Shown in pieces: positions 25,769 through 33,258 of a stretch of 64,000 nt of DNA. Both the position numbers and the translations under genes were made by a program. The DNA comes from Chloroflexota bacterium (GTDB lineage Bacteria; Chloroflexota; Anaerolineae; Aggregatilineales; Phototrophicaceae), in contig JACRPS010000005.1 of assembly GCA_016223085.1 (NCBI GenBank), positions 124,001 to 188,000 on the forward strand. Reading direction: 5' to 3'. How positions within the stretch are numbered: position 1 is the stretch's first letter; each line of letters opens with the position of its first letter. The notes under the pieces were generated by a model. The model did no database searches. It had not been told where the DNA came from and was given only the letters and a program-made list of their open reading frames with translations.

Positions 25769-27415
25769 CTATGGCATCTGTTCGCGGGCGCCGGTCAGCA
25801 GCCACCAGAACCAGCCCTGTGGATCCCACGCCCAGGCGCATGAGTAATTATCAACAATCGTCTGGAACGCCTCGCGCGCTGCGCTAGGCTGCCCTGCTGC
25901 TTTCAACCGCATCCCCAGATTGAAATAACCAATGGCGATGTCGGTCAGCGCCCAATTGTCTTTGAAATATGGCTCCAGTTGGTCAGGCATCGGCTGAATG
26001 TTACAGCTACCATTCTGCAAGCGGATGGCCTGCTGATCGGCGGCCTCGGCTTTCCAGCGCAGCAGGTGATTGAGACAGGATGCCGCGCCGATCACATCCG
26101 TCGTGCCCCACGACTGGCCGGAAATCGCCTCGCTGGTGGCGCCGGTACACAGGTCCGCGCGGACGCAACTGCCGAGCGTGCTGGATAGTGTAGTTGGGTC
26201 GCAAACCGTAATAGCCGTTGCTGGCGGCGCTTCAGTTGGCGTAGTCGGCGTTTCCACCACCACTGTTACCTGGGTGGTTGGCGCTACCACTACCGGCCCA
26301 CTGCCGGTCAGACTTTTGTGAACCCAGCACAAGTTGTCGCCAACCTGAACCTGCAACCAGTCGGTCGTGCTGTCCAGGACGTTGACTTCCGTACCGCTGG
26401 GAATCGTGGTCATCAGACTGCTTTCCCGGTCGGCTTCGGCGCGGCAGTTGGCCGGGCTGCCGTCATCGGTGCGCACCATGATCGTTTCCACTTCAGCGGA
26501 AGCCGACAGCGCGTCCCAGGCCGGTTTCGGATTGCGATTCACGTCCACCAGCCCCCAGCGGCAGCCGTAAACCGGCTCGCCGCCGGTGTAACACTTCCAG
26601 GGTTCATCAGCAAATTCAAACAGGAACAGATCAAGCGATTGGCTCTGCGCGGCGGTCATCACATCGCGAACGAACTGCGCCTGGCTGGCATCGCTGCCAC
26701 TCGTGTTTGGGTTATCATCGCATTTGGCGCCGGCGGTTGGCCAGCCGGTTTCAAAGATGGCGATCTTTTTATCCGTGTAGGCCGGGTTTTCGCGGAGCAT
26801 CTGGACGTGCTTCAACGGGAAAGCGCCGGCCTCGCTGACCGGCTGGCAGCTAAAAAAGCCGTAGCTGTGCAGGCCAACAAAATCAACCACCTCCGCCAGT
26901 GACGGATTTTTATCCCACGAATCAAAGACATCGGCATAGCCTACCGGAATCCCCTCCGGCACATTCTGGCGGACGTAGCGCAGGTACAGCAGCAGTTCAT
27001 CAATGGATACGTCCCTGCGCAGCAGCGCTTCGCTGCCGACCAGCACCGCCGCCACGTTCGGGGCGGTGTTTGCCAGTTCGATGGCTTTCCCGATTTCGAC
27101 CGCATTATTGGCGCGGTCAGGGCCAATCCAGGCCTGAATGACAACCTGCAAATCCTGATCGTTGGCAAGCTGGATGACCTGTTCCGCAATTCCCAGCGAG
27201 CTGTACAGCCGCAGGGTAGAGAATTTTGCGGCGATCAGCGCCATATCCTGCGTGATGTCCGCTTCCGACGGCGCTGGCCCACCGGGGTACTGGCCGTCGC
27301 GGTACGGGCCGTAGTTGATGCCCAGCACCGGCGCGTCATCCTGCCCGGCCACCGGAGAAATGAACAGGCACACGACGATAATTAAAAGTGGTATTTTCAG
27401 CATCCGCAAAAACAT
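25769..27415 (-). CDS. Secreted GH17-like beta-1,3-glucanase with SH3b and shared C-terminal module
   Basis: 548 residues from an ATG seven bases behind GGAGG. A signal peptide (IPLLIIVVCLFISPVAG) is followed by a family 17 glycosidase barrel at about 28-305: INYGPYRDGQYPGG, FSTLRLYSS, VLVGSEALLR (acid/base Glu129), VGLHSYGFF and IAIFETGWPTAG (nucleophile Glu222). Residues 312-368 form a bacterial SH3 domain. After a Thr/Pro linker comes a cysteine-containing module (about 405-540) that is also present in the TIR protein encoded just upstream. It should cut beta-1,3-glucans outside the cell, such as fungal or algal wall material. It lies 21 bases behind the TIR gene and is almost certainly co-transcribed. 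Confidence 0.88.
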   Translation of the reverse strand: MFLRMLKIPLLIIVVCLFISPVAGQDDAPVLGINYGPYRDGQYPGGPAPSEADITQDMALIAAKFSTLRLYSSLGIAEQVIQLANDQDLQVVIQAWIGPDRANNAVEIGKAIELANTAPNVAAVLVGSEALLRRDVSIDELLLYLRYVRQNVPEGIPVGYADVFDSWDKNPSLAEVVDFVGLHSYGFFSCQPVSEAGAFPLKHVQMLRENPAYTDKKIAIFETGWPTAGAKCDDNPNTSGSDASQAQFVRDVMTAAQSQSLDLFLFEFADEPWKCYTGGEPVYGCRWGLVDVNRNPKPAWDALSASAEVETIMVRTDDGSPANCRAEADRESSLMTTIPSGTEVNVLDSTTDWLQVQVGDNLCWVHKSLTGSGPVVVAPTTQVTVVVETPTTPTEAPPATAITVCDPTTLSSTLGSCVRADLCTGATSEAISGQSWGTTDVIGAASCLNHLLRWKAEAADQQAIRLQNGSCNIQPMPDQLEPYFKDNWALTDIAIGYFNLGMRLKAAGQPSAAREAFQTIVDNYSCAWAWDPQGWFWWLLTGAREQMP

Positions 27416-27436
27416 TGTTGAACCTCCATGAATTAT

Positions 27437-28696
27437 TTATGGCTGCGGCGTCAGCAGAATCAGCCGCTTTTGTGCTTCCTCTGCGGGACTCCACATTGTA
27501 ACCCCATCGCCCACCCAGGCGCAGTGATACGCTTCAATAAGCGCGTTCCACACTGCCGCCGCGTGGGTTAAATCGTTCAGCGCGCGGTAGCTTTTGCCCG
27601 CCACGTACAGACTGTTGCCGACATTTGACAGCGCCATATAGTTATCCAGATACGGCTTGCCGCCCAGGCCACCGGGCATAGTTGGATTCTGGCACTGGCC
27701 GAGTTCGACCAGCCGCTGCTGGTCGTGGCTGGCCTGGTCGCCCTGCAACTCGTAAACCCGCCGCGCGCAGCCGAGCGCCCGATCATGCTGCTCCCGGTCA
27801 AAGTACAGGTTCACGTTCCCCCTGGCGGCATCGGCGTTACTCCCCGCCTCGACGCAGCCGGGCAACTCCGCCGGGAACAGGCGGCTTAATTCGGCGGTTA
27901 GCGTTCCCGGCGGCTGCGGGCTGGCTGCTGCTCCTGGAGCAGGGATGGCCGTAACGGGGAGATTTGAAATTGGCACTTGCGTCGTAACCTCGACACCGGG
28001 GGATGACGGAGGAGTAGCCAACAGCGCAAGCGTGTTTGTCGGCGCCAGAAGCGTCGGCGTGTTATTGGCATTGTTGAGCAGCGTAAATGCCCCCCCTATG
28101 ACAGCTACGATCAGTGGCACGAGAATCGCACTGACAATAAAGCGCGAGTCCCGATACCAGGATATTTCCTGGCGGGGGTTTACGGGAACATGCAGATTTG
28201 GCGTGACCACATCAGGGGTGTTGGCAGGCCGGGACTGTTCTTTCGTCAGTACGGGTTTTGGCGTGCGCGGCTGCCACAAAGGGCGTTTTTTGCGCGCTTT
28301 GGAAAGCTGTAAACGGACTGCGCCCCCCAGCCGCGTCAGTACCTCCGGGTCGTCTACACCGGCTTTCATGTCCACATACTGAATATCATCCAGATCATCG
28401 GTCAGTTCGGTGCGGTCCCGTATCTGAACGGTAATCACGCGCTTTTGAAGCCGCCGCGCCTCTGTGAACTCCGCCTGACAGTAGGCGGACTGGACGGACT
28501 CGTTGGACAGCAGGTAGATAAACACGTCGCAGGCCGCGATCTGGTTGATGATTTCGTCCCACCACAGTTCACCGCCGTGTAACTCGTCGTCGTACCAGAT
28601 TTCCACGTCCGGGAACAGACGGCGCAAACGCGCGATAAAATGTTCGGTGAATGATTTGTCTACCCGGCTGTAGCTGATGAAGATGTGCGGGGACAT
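27437..28696 (-). CDS. Transmembrane TIR-domain protein with extracytoplasmic sensor-like module
   Basis: 419 residues. Residues 1-135 form a TIR domain: HIFISYSRVDKSFTEHF, VEIWYDDELHGGELWWDEI, CDVFIYLLSNESVQSAYCQAE with the Glu (76) that is catalytic in NAD-cleaving TIRs, and KRVITVQI. A linker leads to one membrane helix (about 186-207), then a Thr/Pro linker and a C-terminal module (270-410) with Cys281, Cys310, Cys335 and Cys392, the last in EAYHCAWVGD. The same module ends the neighbouring glucanase. The layout suggests a receptor with its sensor outside and a TIR effector or adaptor inside. Bacterial TIRs usually serve defence or signalling; a membrane receptor paired with a glucanase is unusual. 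Confidence 0.85.
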   Translation of the reverse strand: MSPHIFISYSRVDKSFTEHFIARLRRLFPDVEIWYDDELHGGELWWDEIINQIAACDVFIYLLSNESVQSAYCQAEFTEARRLQKRVITVQIRDRTELTDDLDDIQYVDMKAGVDDPEVLTRLGGAVRLQLSKARKKRPLWQPRTPKPVLTKEQSRPANTPDVVTPNLHVPVNPRQEISWYRDSRFIVSAILVPLIVAVIGGAFTLLNNANNTPTLLAPTNTLALLATPPSSPGVEVTTQVPISNLPVTAIPAPGAAASPQPPGTLTAELSRLFPAELPGCVEAGSNADAARGNVNLYFDREQHDRALGCARRVYELQGDQASHDQQRLVELGQCQNPTMPGGLGGKPYLDNYMALSNVGNSLYVAGKSYRALNDLTHAAAVWNALIEAYHCAWVGDGVTMWSPAEEAQKRLILLTPQP

Positions 28697-28769
28697 GTGT
28701 ATTTTCCAGAAATCAATCTATTTTCTATCTGTTTATGTTACAGGACTTTGCATTACAGGCAAATAAAGT

Positions 28770-28790
28770 CGCAGGGGACAAAACCCTGCG
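28770..28790. terminator. Hairpin CGCAGGG/CCCTGCG
   Basis: Perfect 7-base arms. On the minus strand it lies about 90 bases beyond the nitrilase stop and has T-rich DNA in the loop, so it may act as an RNA end. Confidence 0.35.
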
Positions 28791-28877
28791 GCCACCAACA
28801 AGTGTTATTCTTCACAAAAGGCGGTGTATAAAATCACGTCCGGCGGTCTGCGCCGGAAGCGGGGACACATCCTGCGC

Positions 28878-29660
28878 CTAATACACGTCGTCGCGGCGGT
28901 CGTCAAACACCGGGATGCGGCGGCGCACCTCGTCTACCACGTCCATTTCGATCTCGGCGGTCAGCAGCAGCGGCGCTTCGCCGCCTTCAACGACGGTTTT
29001 GCCCCAGGGGTCAATAATCATCGAGTGCCCGCCAAACACCGTTTCGCCGGTTTGGCCGGCAGCGTTGCAAGCGACGATGTAACACTGGTTTTCAATCGCC
29101 CGCGCCCGCAGCAGCGCCCGCCAGTGTTCCACCCGTTCCAGCGGCCATTCCGCCGGGATAACGATCAGCCGCGCACCTTCGACCGCGTAGCGGCGGAACA
29201 GCTCCGGGAAGCGCAGATCGTAGCAGATCGCCAGTGCGGTATTGCCCCAGGGCAAATCCATCGCCAGCGGCGACTGCCCCGGCTGCAACCACTTGTCTTC
29301 GTCCATCAGGCGGAACAGGTGCAGCTTGCGATAAATGCCGAGCATCCGGCCATTCGGCGCAAAAAACGGTGCGCTGTTGGAGACTTCCTGCCCGCGCTTT
29401 TCCAGTATCGAACCGACCAGCGCGATTTTGTTCTGCTGCGCGACCGTACCCATCTGCGTGAACATGCCGGTGTTCAGCACGGCGGCCAGTTCCCTGCTCT
29501 GGTCGAGCGCGTAGCCGGTTGACCAGAGTTCCGGCAGCACCAGCAGATGCGACCCGCGCCGCGCTGCTTCCACCGCCCAGCGTTCCATCACCAGCGCATT
29601 TTTGCGTTCGTCACCCAGCGCGATATTCATTTGCGCCAGACTGATAATCAGTTTTGCCAC
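28878..29660 (-). CDS. Carbon-nitrogen hydrolase (nitrilase superfamily)
   Basis: 260 residues with the full catalytic triad: Glu44 in VLPELWSTGY, Lys112 in YRKLHLF and Cys146 in AICYDLRFPEL. The sequence fits the omega-amidase/YafV-like branch, which hydrolyses small amides such as alpha-ketoglutaramate in metabolite repair. Late family features are NQCYIVACNAAGQTG and GGHSMIIDPWGKTV. No signal peptide; cytoplasmic. The true substrate cannot be told. Probably a single-gene unit. Confidence 0.92.
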   Translation of the reverse strand: MAKLIISLAQMNIALGDERKNALVMERWAVEAARRGSHLLVLPELWSTGYALDQSRELAAVLNTGMFTQMGTVAQQNKIALVGSILEKRGQEVSNSAPFFAPNGRMLGIYRKLHLFRLMDEDKWLQPGQSPLAMDLPWGNTALAICYDLRFPELFRRYAVEGARLIVIPAEWPLERVEHWRALLRARAIENQCYIVACNAAGQTGETVFGGHSMIIDPWGKTVVEGGEAPLLLTAEIEMDVVDEVRRRIPVFDDRRDDVY

Positions 29661-29790
29661 TCTGCAATCCCCTTGAACGTGAGCCGGTAGCCAATAGCCT
29701 TCAGCCTTCAGTCAAAACATTTTGCTTTAATAAAACGGCTACAGGCTGTTAAAGTACGTTCTCAAATAAAGGTTATCTAAAGGTGTGCCG

Positions 29791-29819
29791 GTAGGGACGA
29801 ACCGCCGGTTCGCCCCTGC
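29791..29819. repeat. GTAGGGACGAACC palindromic repeat
   Basis: GTAGGGACGAACC-GCC-GGTTCGCCCCTGC, one of the ...CGAACC subfamily (others at 45945 and 60981). Two mismatches in the arms. Confidence 0.8.
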
Positions 29820-29862
29820 ACGGATTTACCAGCAGTAAACGCGAACTGCCAGCCGCCAACCG

Positions 29863-30483
29863 CTAGACGCCAACCGCCACCTGCTGCCACAGACCGATCA
29901 CCGCGTCCACGATCTCGCTGTCGGTCAGCGTGGTGGTATCCAGTTCGTGTACAAAATCGAGCTTGCGGACGGCCCATTCACGCTTCAGACTGCCGATGGC
30001 AAGGGCGCGTTCGTGCGGGTTATGATACCGCGCTCCCATGGCGACGTGCAACCGCCGCAGCACTGCGTCCAGCGCCGCCACCAGGCAGACGATGGGGCCG
30101 GTTTCCGCCAGCCGCCGGCTGTAATCGCCATGCAGCAGTGTCTGCCCGCTGATGCGGATGACCGCGCCGCGATACAGCAGTACGTCCTGCATCACGTCGG
30201 TTTCAACCGTTTTCAGCCGTGTTTCGCCGTAGCGCGCCCGCAGTTCGTCCGGCGACATCCCGGCACGCGCTTCGATCTGCCGTTCCACGTTGACGTAGCG
30301 CAGTTTCAGCCGGTCGGCCACCTGCTGGCCGATCAGCGGCGGGTTCGGGCCGATGTAGCCGGTGATAATCAGGTTCTGGTCGGCGGGCAGCAGCAGGGCG
30401 CTGGTCGCGCCATTGTCGTGCCTGCCGTTGGCACCATTACTGCCGTTACTGCCGTTGGTATAGGTCTTCAGGACACTGCTCAT
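29863..30483 (-). CDS. Shikimate kinase-like protein without a P-loop
   Basis: 206 residues. After an Asn/Gly-rich N-terminus, the protein follows the shikimate kinase fold: LIITGYIGPNPPLIGQQVAD, LKLRYVNVERQIEARAGMSP, ELRARYGETRLKTVETDVMQ, and a C-terminal GSLKREWAVRKLDFVHELDT corresponding to the family end. But the Walker A sequence (GxxGxGKS) is replaced by GYIGPNPPLIG, with no Lys or Ser, and the shikimate-site GGG is ISGQ. It probably does not phosphorylate shikimate and may bind a nucleotide or partner only. The ATG at 30483 overlaps the stop of the upstream HAD gene (ATGA), so the two are translationally coupled. Confidence 0.75.
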   Translation of the reverse strand: MSSVLKTYTNGSNGSNGANGRHDNGATSALLLPADQNLIITGYIGPNPPLIGQQVADRLKLRYVNVERQIEARAGMSPDELRARYGETRLKTVETDVMQDVLLYRGAVIRISGQTLLHGDYSRRLAETGPIVCLVAALDAVLRRLHVAMGARYHNPHERALAIGSLKREWAVRKLDFVHELDTTTLTDSEIVDAVIGLWQQVAVGV

Positions 30484-31265
30484 ACACGCCAGCCTGGATA
30501 CCACTCGTCGAGGATGCGGGGCAGTTCTTCCAGACTGTTGATGGCGGCGTCCGGTACGATCAGTCCGCTTAACATTGGCTGCATGGATTGGGTGACGCGC
30601 AGGATGCCACGCAGCCCGGCGGCCTGTGCCCCGGCGATGTCCGCCGTCGGGTTGTCGCCCACAAACACCGCTTCTTCCGGCTGGATGTCCAGCACCTTCA
30701 GCGCAGCCCTGAAGATGGCGGGATGCGGCTTGAGATAGCCCACGTCAGCGGCGGAAATGCGGCAGTCGGGGAAGTATTCCAGCAGGCCGTGCTGTTCGAT
30801 CTCCACGTCCCGCATCCACATCGGCTGGTAAGCGTTAGTGACAATGCCAACCTTAATGCCGCTGTCACGCAGCAGCGACAGCACCGCCGGCACTTCCGGG
30901 AACAGCCGGCAGCCCGGCACTGCCTTCCAACCGTAAACTTCCAGGCAGCGGCGGTCGTCCAGGCAGCCGGTTGGCGCGCCGGAAGCTTCCGCCGCCTGTA
31001 CCAGAATCCGGCCCAGATGCGGTGCGATAAACGTGCTGCGCCCGGCGCTCCAGCCTTCGCGCGTCAGGCGGTGGAATTCGTCTATAAACGCCTGCATATC
31101 CGGCAGGGGATGAACTTCCTGACAGATGTAATCAAACACGCGCTGCAAAAACTGCTGCTCGTAGGCCAGCCAGTCGGTCTGCTCATCGCTCCAGTCCAGC
31201 AGCGTATCGTCCAGATCAAACAGGACAGCTTTTAAGGTTTGGGTTGTTTCCAGTGTATCTGTCAT
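30480..31265 (-). CDS. HAD-family hydrolase (phosphatase)
   Basis: 261 residues with all HAD motifs: LFDLDDTLLDW (nucleophile and general acid Asp), VGIVTNAYQPMW (motif II Thr), YLKPHPAIFRAAL (Lys) and AVFVGDNPTADIAGA (motif IV). A helical cap lies between motifs I and II. It likely removes phosphate from a small metabolite. An ATG at 31283 is also in frame; 31265 was chosen because the upstream residues are not family-like. It is the first gene of a pair with the shikimate kinase-like protein. Confidence 0.9.
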   Translation of the reverse strand: MTDTLETTQTLKAVLFDLDDTLLDWSDEQTDWLAYEQQFLQRVFDYICQEVHPLPDMQAFIDEFHRLTREGWSAGRSTFIAPHLGRILVQAAEASGAPTGCLDDRRCLEVYGWKAVPGCRLFPEVPAVLSLLRDSGIKVGIVTNAYQPMWMRDVEIEQHGLLEYFPDCRISAADVGYLKPHPAIFRAALKVLDIQPEEAVFVGDNPTADIAGAQAAGLRGILRVTQSMQPMLSGLIVPDAAINSLEELPRILDEWYPGWRV

Positions 31266-31342
31266 TGCTAGCGGTACAATCACGTCTCACAGAGCTGCGG
31301 GGCGCGGCGTAACCGCGTCCCGTCGAACGGGGATGATGGTTT

Positions 31343-31370
31343 GTACAGACACGATATATCGTGTCTGTAC
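31343..31370. repeat. Palindromic repeat with compensatory change (GTACAG)
   Basis: A perfect 28-base palindrome with half-site GTACAGACACGATA. Compared with the copies at 24594 and 35343 (GTAGGGACACGATA), two bases differ in each arm and pairing is kept. Confidence 0.95.
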
Positions 31371-31389
31371 AGGTGTTCCGTAATAATAT

Positions 31390-32349
31390 TCACCCACGCA
31401 CGGGTGCTTCCGCCCGCCACACCAGCAGGGTCTGGTCCAAACCGGCGCGATAGGTGGGATAGCGGGGAGTCCAACCGAGTGTCTGTTTGGCCCTGTTGTT
31501 ACGCAGCCGCGCGGACGTGCCCAGCAGCGTATCTACCACGGTGTTGGTCAGGTTGCGCAGCAGCAGCGCCGGTGGCTTGCCCGGCTCTGGCAGGCCCAGG
31601 TTGTTTGCCAGATAGCGGATAAACTCCGCCGGCGCGACCGGCTCGTCATCGGCCACGTTGAACACCTGCCCGGCGGGCATCTGCTCCGCCGCCAGCGCCA
31701 GCGCCTCCGCCAGATCGGCGATATGCACCCAACTGGTTACGGCGTTCGCGTCGCCGGTGTAAACGGGGCGTCCGCGGCGCAGCGCCTCCACCAGCGCGGT
31801 TGTGCCGTCTTCGAAGCCGCCGTACACCCGCCCGGCGCGCAAGACAACTGCCGGGACGCTGCCACCGAGCACCGCGTCTTCGACTTTTGCAATCGGACGC
31901 AGCAGCGCGGGGGGCCTGCGCGGCGACTCCTCATCCACCCATTCGCCGTGATGATCGCCATAAACAAAGGCAAAACTGGGATAGACAAAAAACTTCACAC
32001 CCGCTTCCGACGCGGCCTGCAGCAGCGCCGGGGTGCCTTCAGTAATGGCGCGGCTCAGGTCATCCCAGGCCAGGTCACGGCGCGGGAAACTGTTGGCAAG
32101 CTGGGGTGTCAGGTGCATGACAACAGCCGTCTGTGCCGCCCGGAGCAGGCTTCGCCACTCGCCGGCGCGGAACGGGTCGGTGATGAAAGCCGGGATGGCC
32201 CCGTCCTGGCGCGCCCTGGCCGCGTTGTTGGAGCCGTCCACAACGCCGGTCACCTGATGGCCGCGCGCCTTCAGCCGGCGCGTCACTTCGCGTCCCAGGG
32301 CGGTCGCCGCCCCGGTGATAAATACGTTCACGGGATTTGCTGTTTGCAT
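31390..32349 (-). CDS. NAD(P)-dependent epimerase/dehydratase-like SDR
   Basis: 319 residues. An extended short-chain dehydrogenase: VFITGAATALGREVTRRLKA (Rossmann glycine motif), VVMHLTPQLAN, a VYPSFAFVYGDHHGEW region, VVLRAGRVYGGFED, and a VTSWVHIADLAEALALA segment typical of the C-terminal half. The usual YxxxK reads RPIAK here (Arg in place of the catalytic Tyr, Lys kept), so activity is uncertain; another Tyr (in VYGDHH) lies upstream. It probably acts on or senses a nucleotide sugar or other NAD-bound substrate. No clear partner genes. Confidence 0.85.
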   Translation of the reverse strand: MQTANPVNVFITGAATALGREVTRRLKARGHQVTGVVDGSNNAARARQDGAIPAFITDPFRAGEWRSLLRAAQTAVVMHLTPQLANSFPRRDLAWDDLSRAITEGTPALLQAASEAGVKFFVYPSFAFVYGDHHGEWVDEESPRRPPALLRPIAKVEDAVLGGSVPAVVLRAGRVYGGFEDGTTALVEALRRGRPVYTGDANAVTSWVHIADLAEALALAAEQMPAGQVFNVADDEPVAPAEFIRYLANNLGLPEPGKPPALLLRNLTNTVVDTLLGTSARLRNNRAKQTLGWTPRYPTYRAGLDQTLLVWRAEAPVRG

Positions 32350-32658
32350 GTCCGTTCTCTCATCTGGGCAGGCTGAACTCCGCTTATTATGCCATAGAAA
32401 CCGGTACGGTGGTACGGTGCGTCACAAATTGAAAGATTGAACGTGAAGTGATGGATGAGGCGACCGCTGGATAAAAGCTACGCACTCCGGGCTGCTGTAG
32501 TGGTCGCCGTCACCGGCAGCGAGTCCACCCACAGCAGCACCGGCCTGCTGGGGTCAGGCAGCACGTATACCGGCTGCGCGCCGACCACCCAGCTAAAGTC
32601 ATCCTGTGAGGAGTGCAAGCAGGAACAGCACAATGCCACACTCCAGAACCCCTATCCC

Positions 32659-32688
32659 CCCCCTTTCCCCGTACACGGAGAAAGGGGG
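32659..32688. repeat. CCCCCTTT/AAAGGGGG hairpin
   Basis: Perfect 8-base arms around CCCCGTACACGGAG. It resembles the CCCCTCTCC...GGAGAGGGG hairpins in the folC element and is followed 65 bases later by GAGAGTGAGGG. Confidence 0.6.
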
Positions 32689-32773
32689 AGAAAAACCTGC
32701 CTTAAGCCTCCTCTACGAGTTCGGGGACTGACAGAGGCACCTGTGGGAGGAGAGTGAGGGAAATCACGGTCAC

Positions 32774-32799
32774 GTAGGAGCACGGCATGCCGTGCCCCA
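32774..32799. repeat. Decayed GTAGGGGC repeat
   Basis: GTAGGAGCACGGCA with TGCCGTGCCCCA; the core palindrome is intact and the outer bases are lost. Confidence 0.75.
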
Positions 32800-32835
32800 T
32801 ATGCAGAAACTTAGTGATACGGCCTGCGTCACCAG

Positions 32836-32961
32836 GCGTTCAAGCGTCCGGCTACCAAAGTGCCACGCCCGCTAAAGGGGTTGGAACCCGCAAACCAACG
32901 GCTAAGAAGCCCCTTCAGTGGGCTTTCAGCAGCCTTCAGGCTGCCGGGTTCAGCCAGGGGT
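32836..32961 (-). repeat. Partial composite repeat
   Basis: Read on the minus strand it contains CCCCTGGCTGAA, a GCAGCCT-GAAGGCTGC hairpin and AGCCCACTGAAGGGGCTT in the same order as at 47591-47715 and 53216-53350, but the last part (GCCAGCC terminator) is missing. Confidence 0.6.
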
Positions 32962-33010
32962 TTGAACCTCCCATTTGGCTTTGGGAAGGAAAGGCAAAAC
33001 AAGGCGAAAC

Positions 33011-33253
33011 TTACGCATCCGGTTCACCGGGAATTACATAACCGTGCTGCTGGAGTTTCTGCTTTACTTCGTTTGCCATTGCGTGCAGAAAACCACTTGT
33101 CGCTGGCATCATAGCATTCTTGCCGCGCGCATAATGATCGAGACAATCGCCAATGCTGGTTATGCCCACTCGCTTCAATTCCTGTAGTGCGTCCTCTGAT
33201 AAACCGAGCGTTTCTATCGGTACATCATACAAAGGGGAATTTTCGTCAAACAT
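33011..33253 (-). CDS. Stand-alone RNA polymerase alpha-CTD-like protein
   Basis: 80 residues. The core VPIETLGLSEDALQELKRVG followed by ITSIGDCLDHYARG matches the start of the alpha-subunit C-terminal domain of RNA polymerase (two helices of an HhH-like fold that binds UP-element DNA or activators). The rest is short and helical. There is no alpha N-terminal domain. The gene starts 5 bases behind the MBOAT stop and is the last member of that operon. It may bind DNA or a protein partner; its link to acyl transfer is unclear. Confidence 0.65.
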   Translation of the reverse strand: MFDENSPLYDVPIETLGLSEDALQELKRVGITSIGDCLDHYARGKNAMMPATSGFLHAMANEVKQKLQQHGYVIPGEPDA

Positions 33254-33258
33254 AGTCG

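Larger units (their letters stand above)
32350..33010. other. Gene-free stretch made largely of repeats
   Basis: 661 bases without a credible gene. Short open frames here run through repeat DNA and have no ribosome sites. Contents: a C/G-rich hairpin at 32659-32688, a decayed palindrome at 32774-32799 and part of the composite repeat family at 32836-32961. Confidence 0.6.

Noticed and set aside
32455-32757. Open frames in the 32.4-33.0 kb gap
   Set aside because: They run through C-rich hairpins and repeats, lack ribosome sites and have no recognisable protein pattern.
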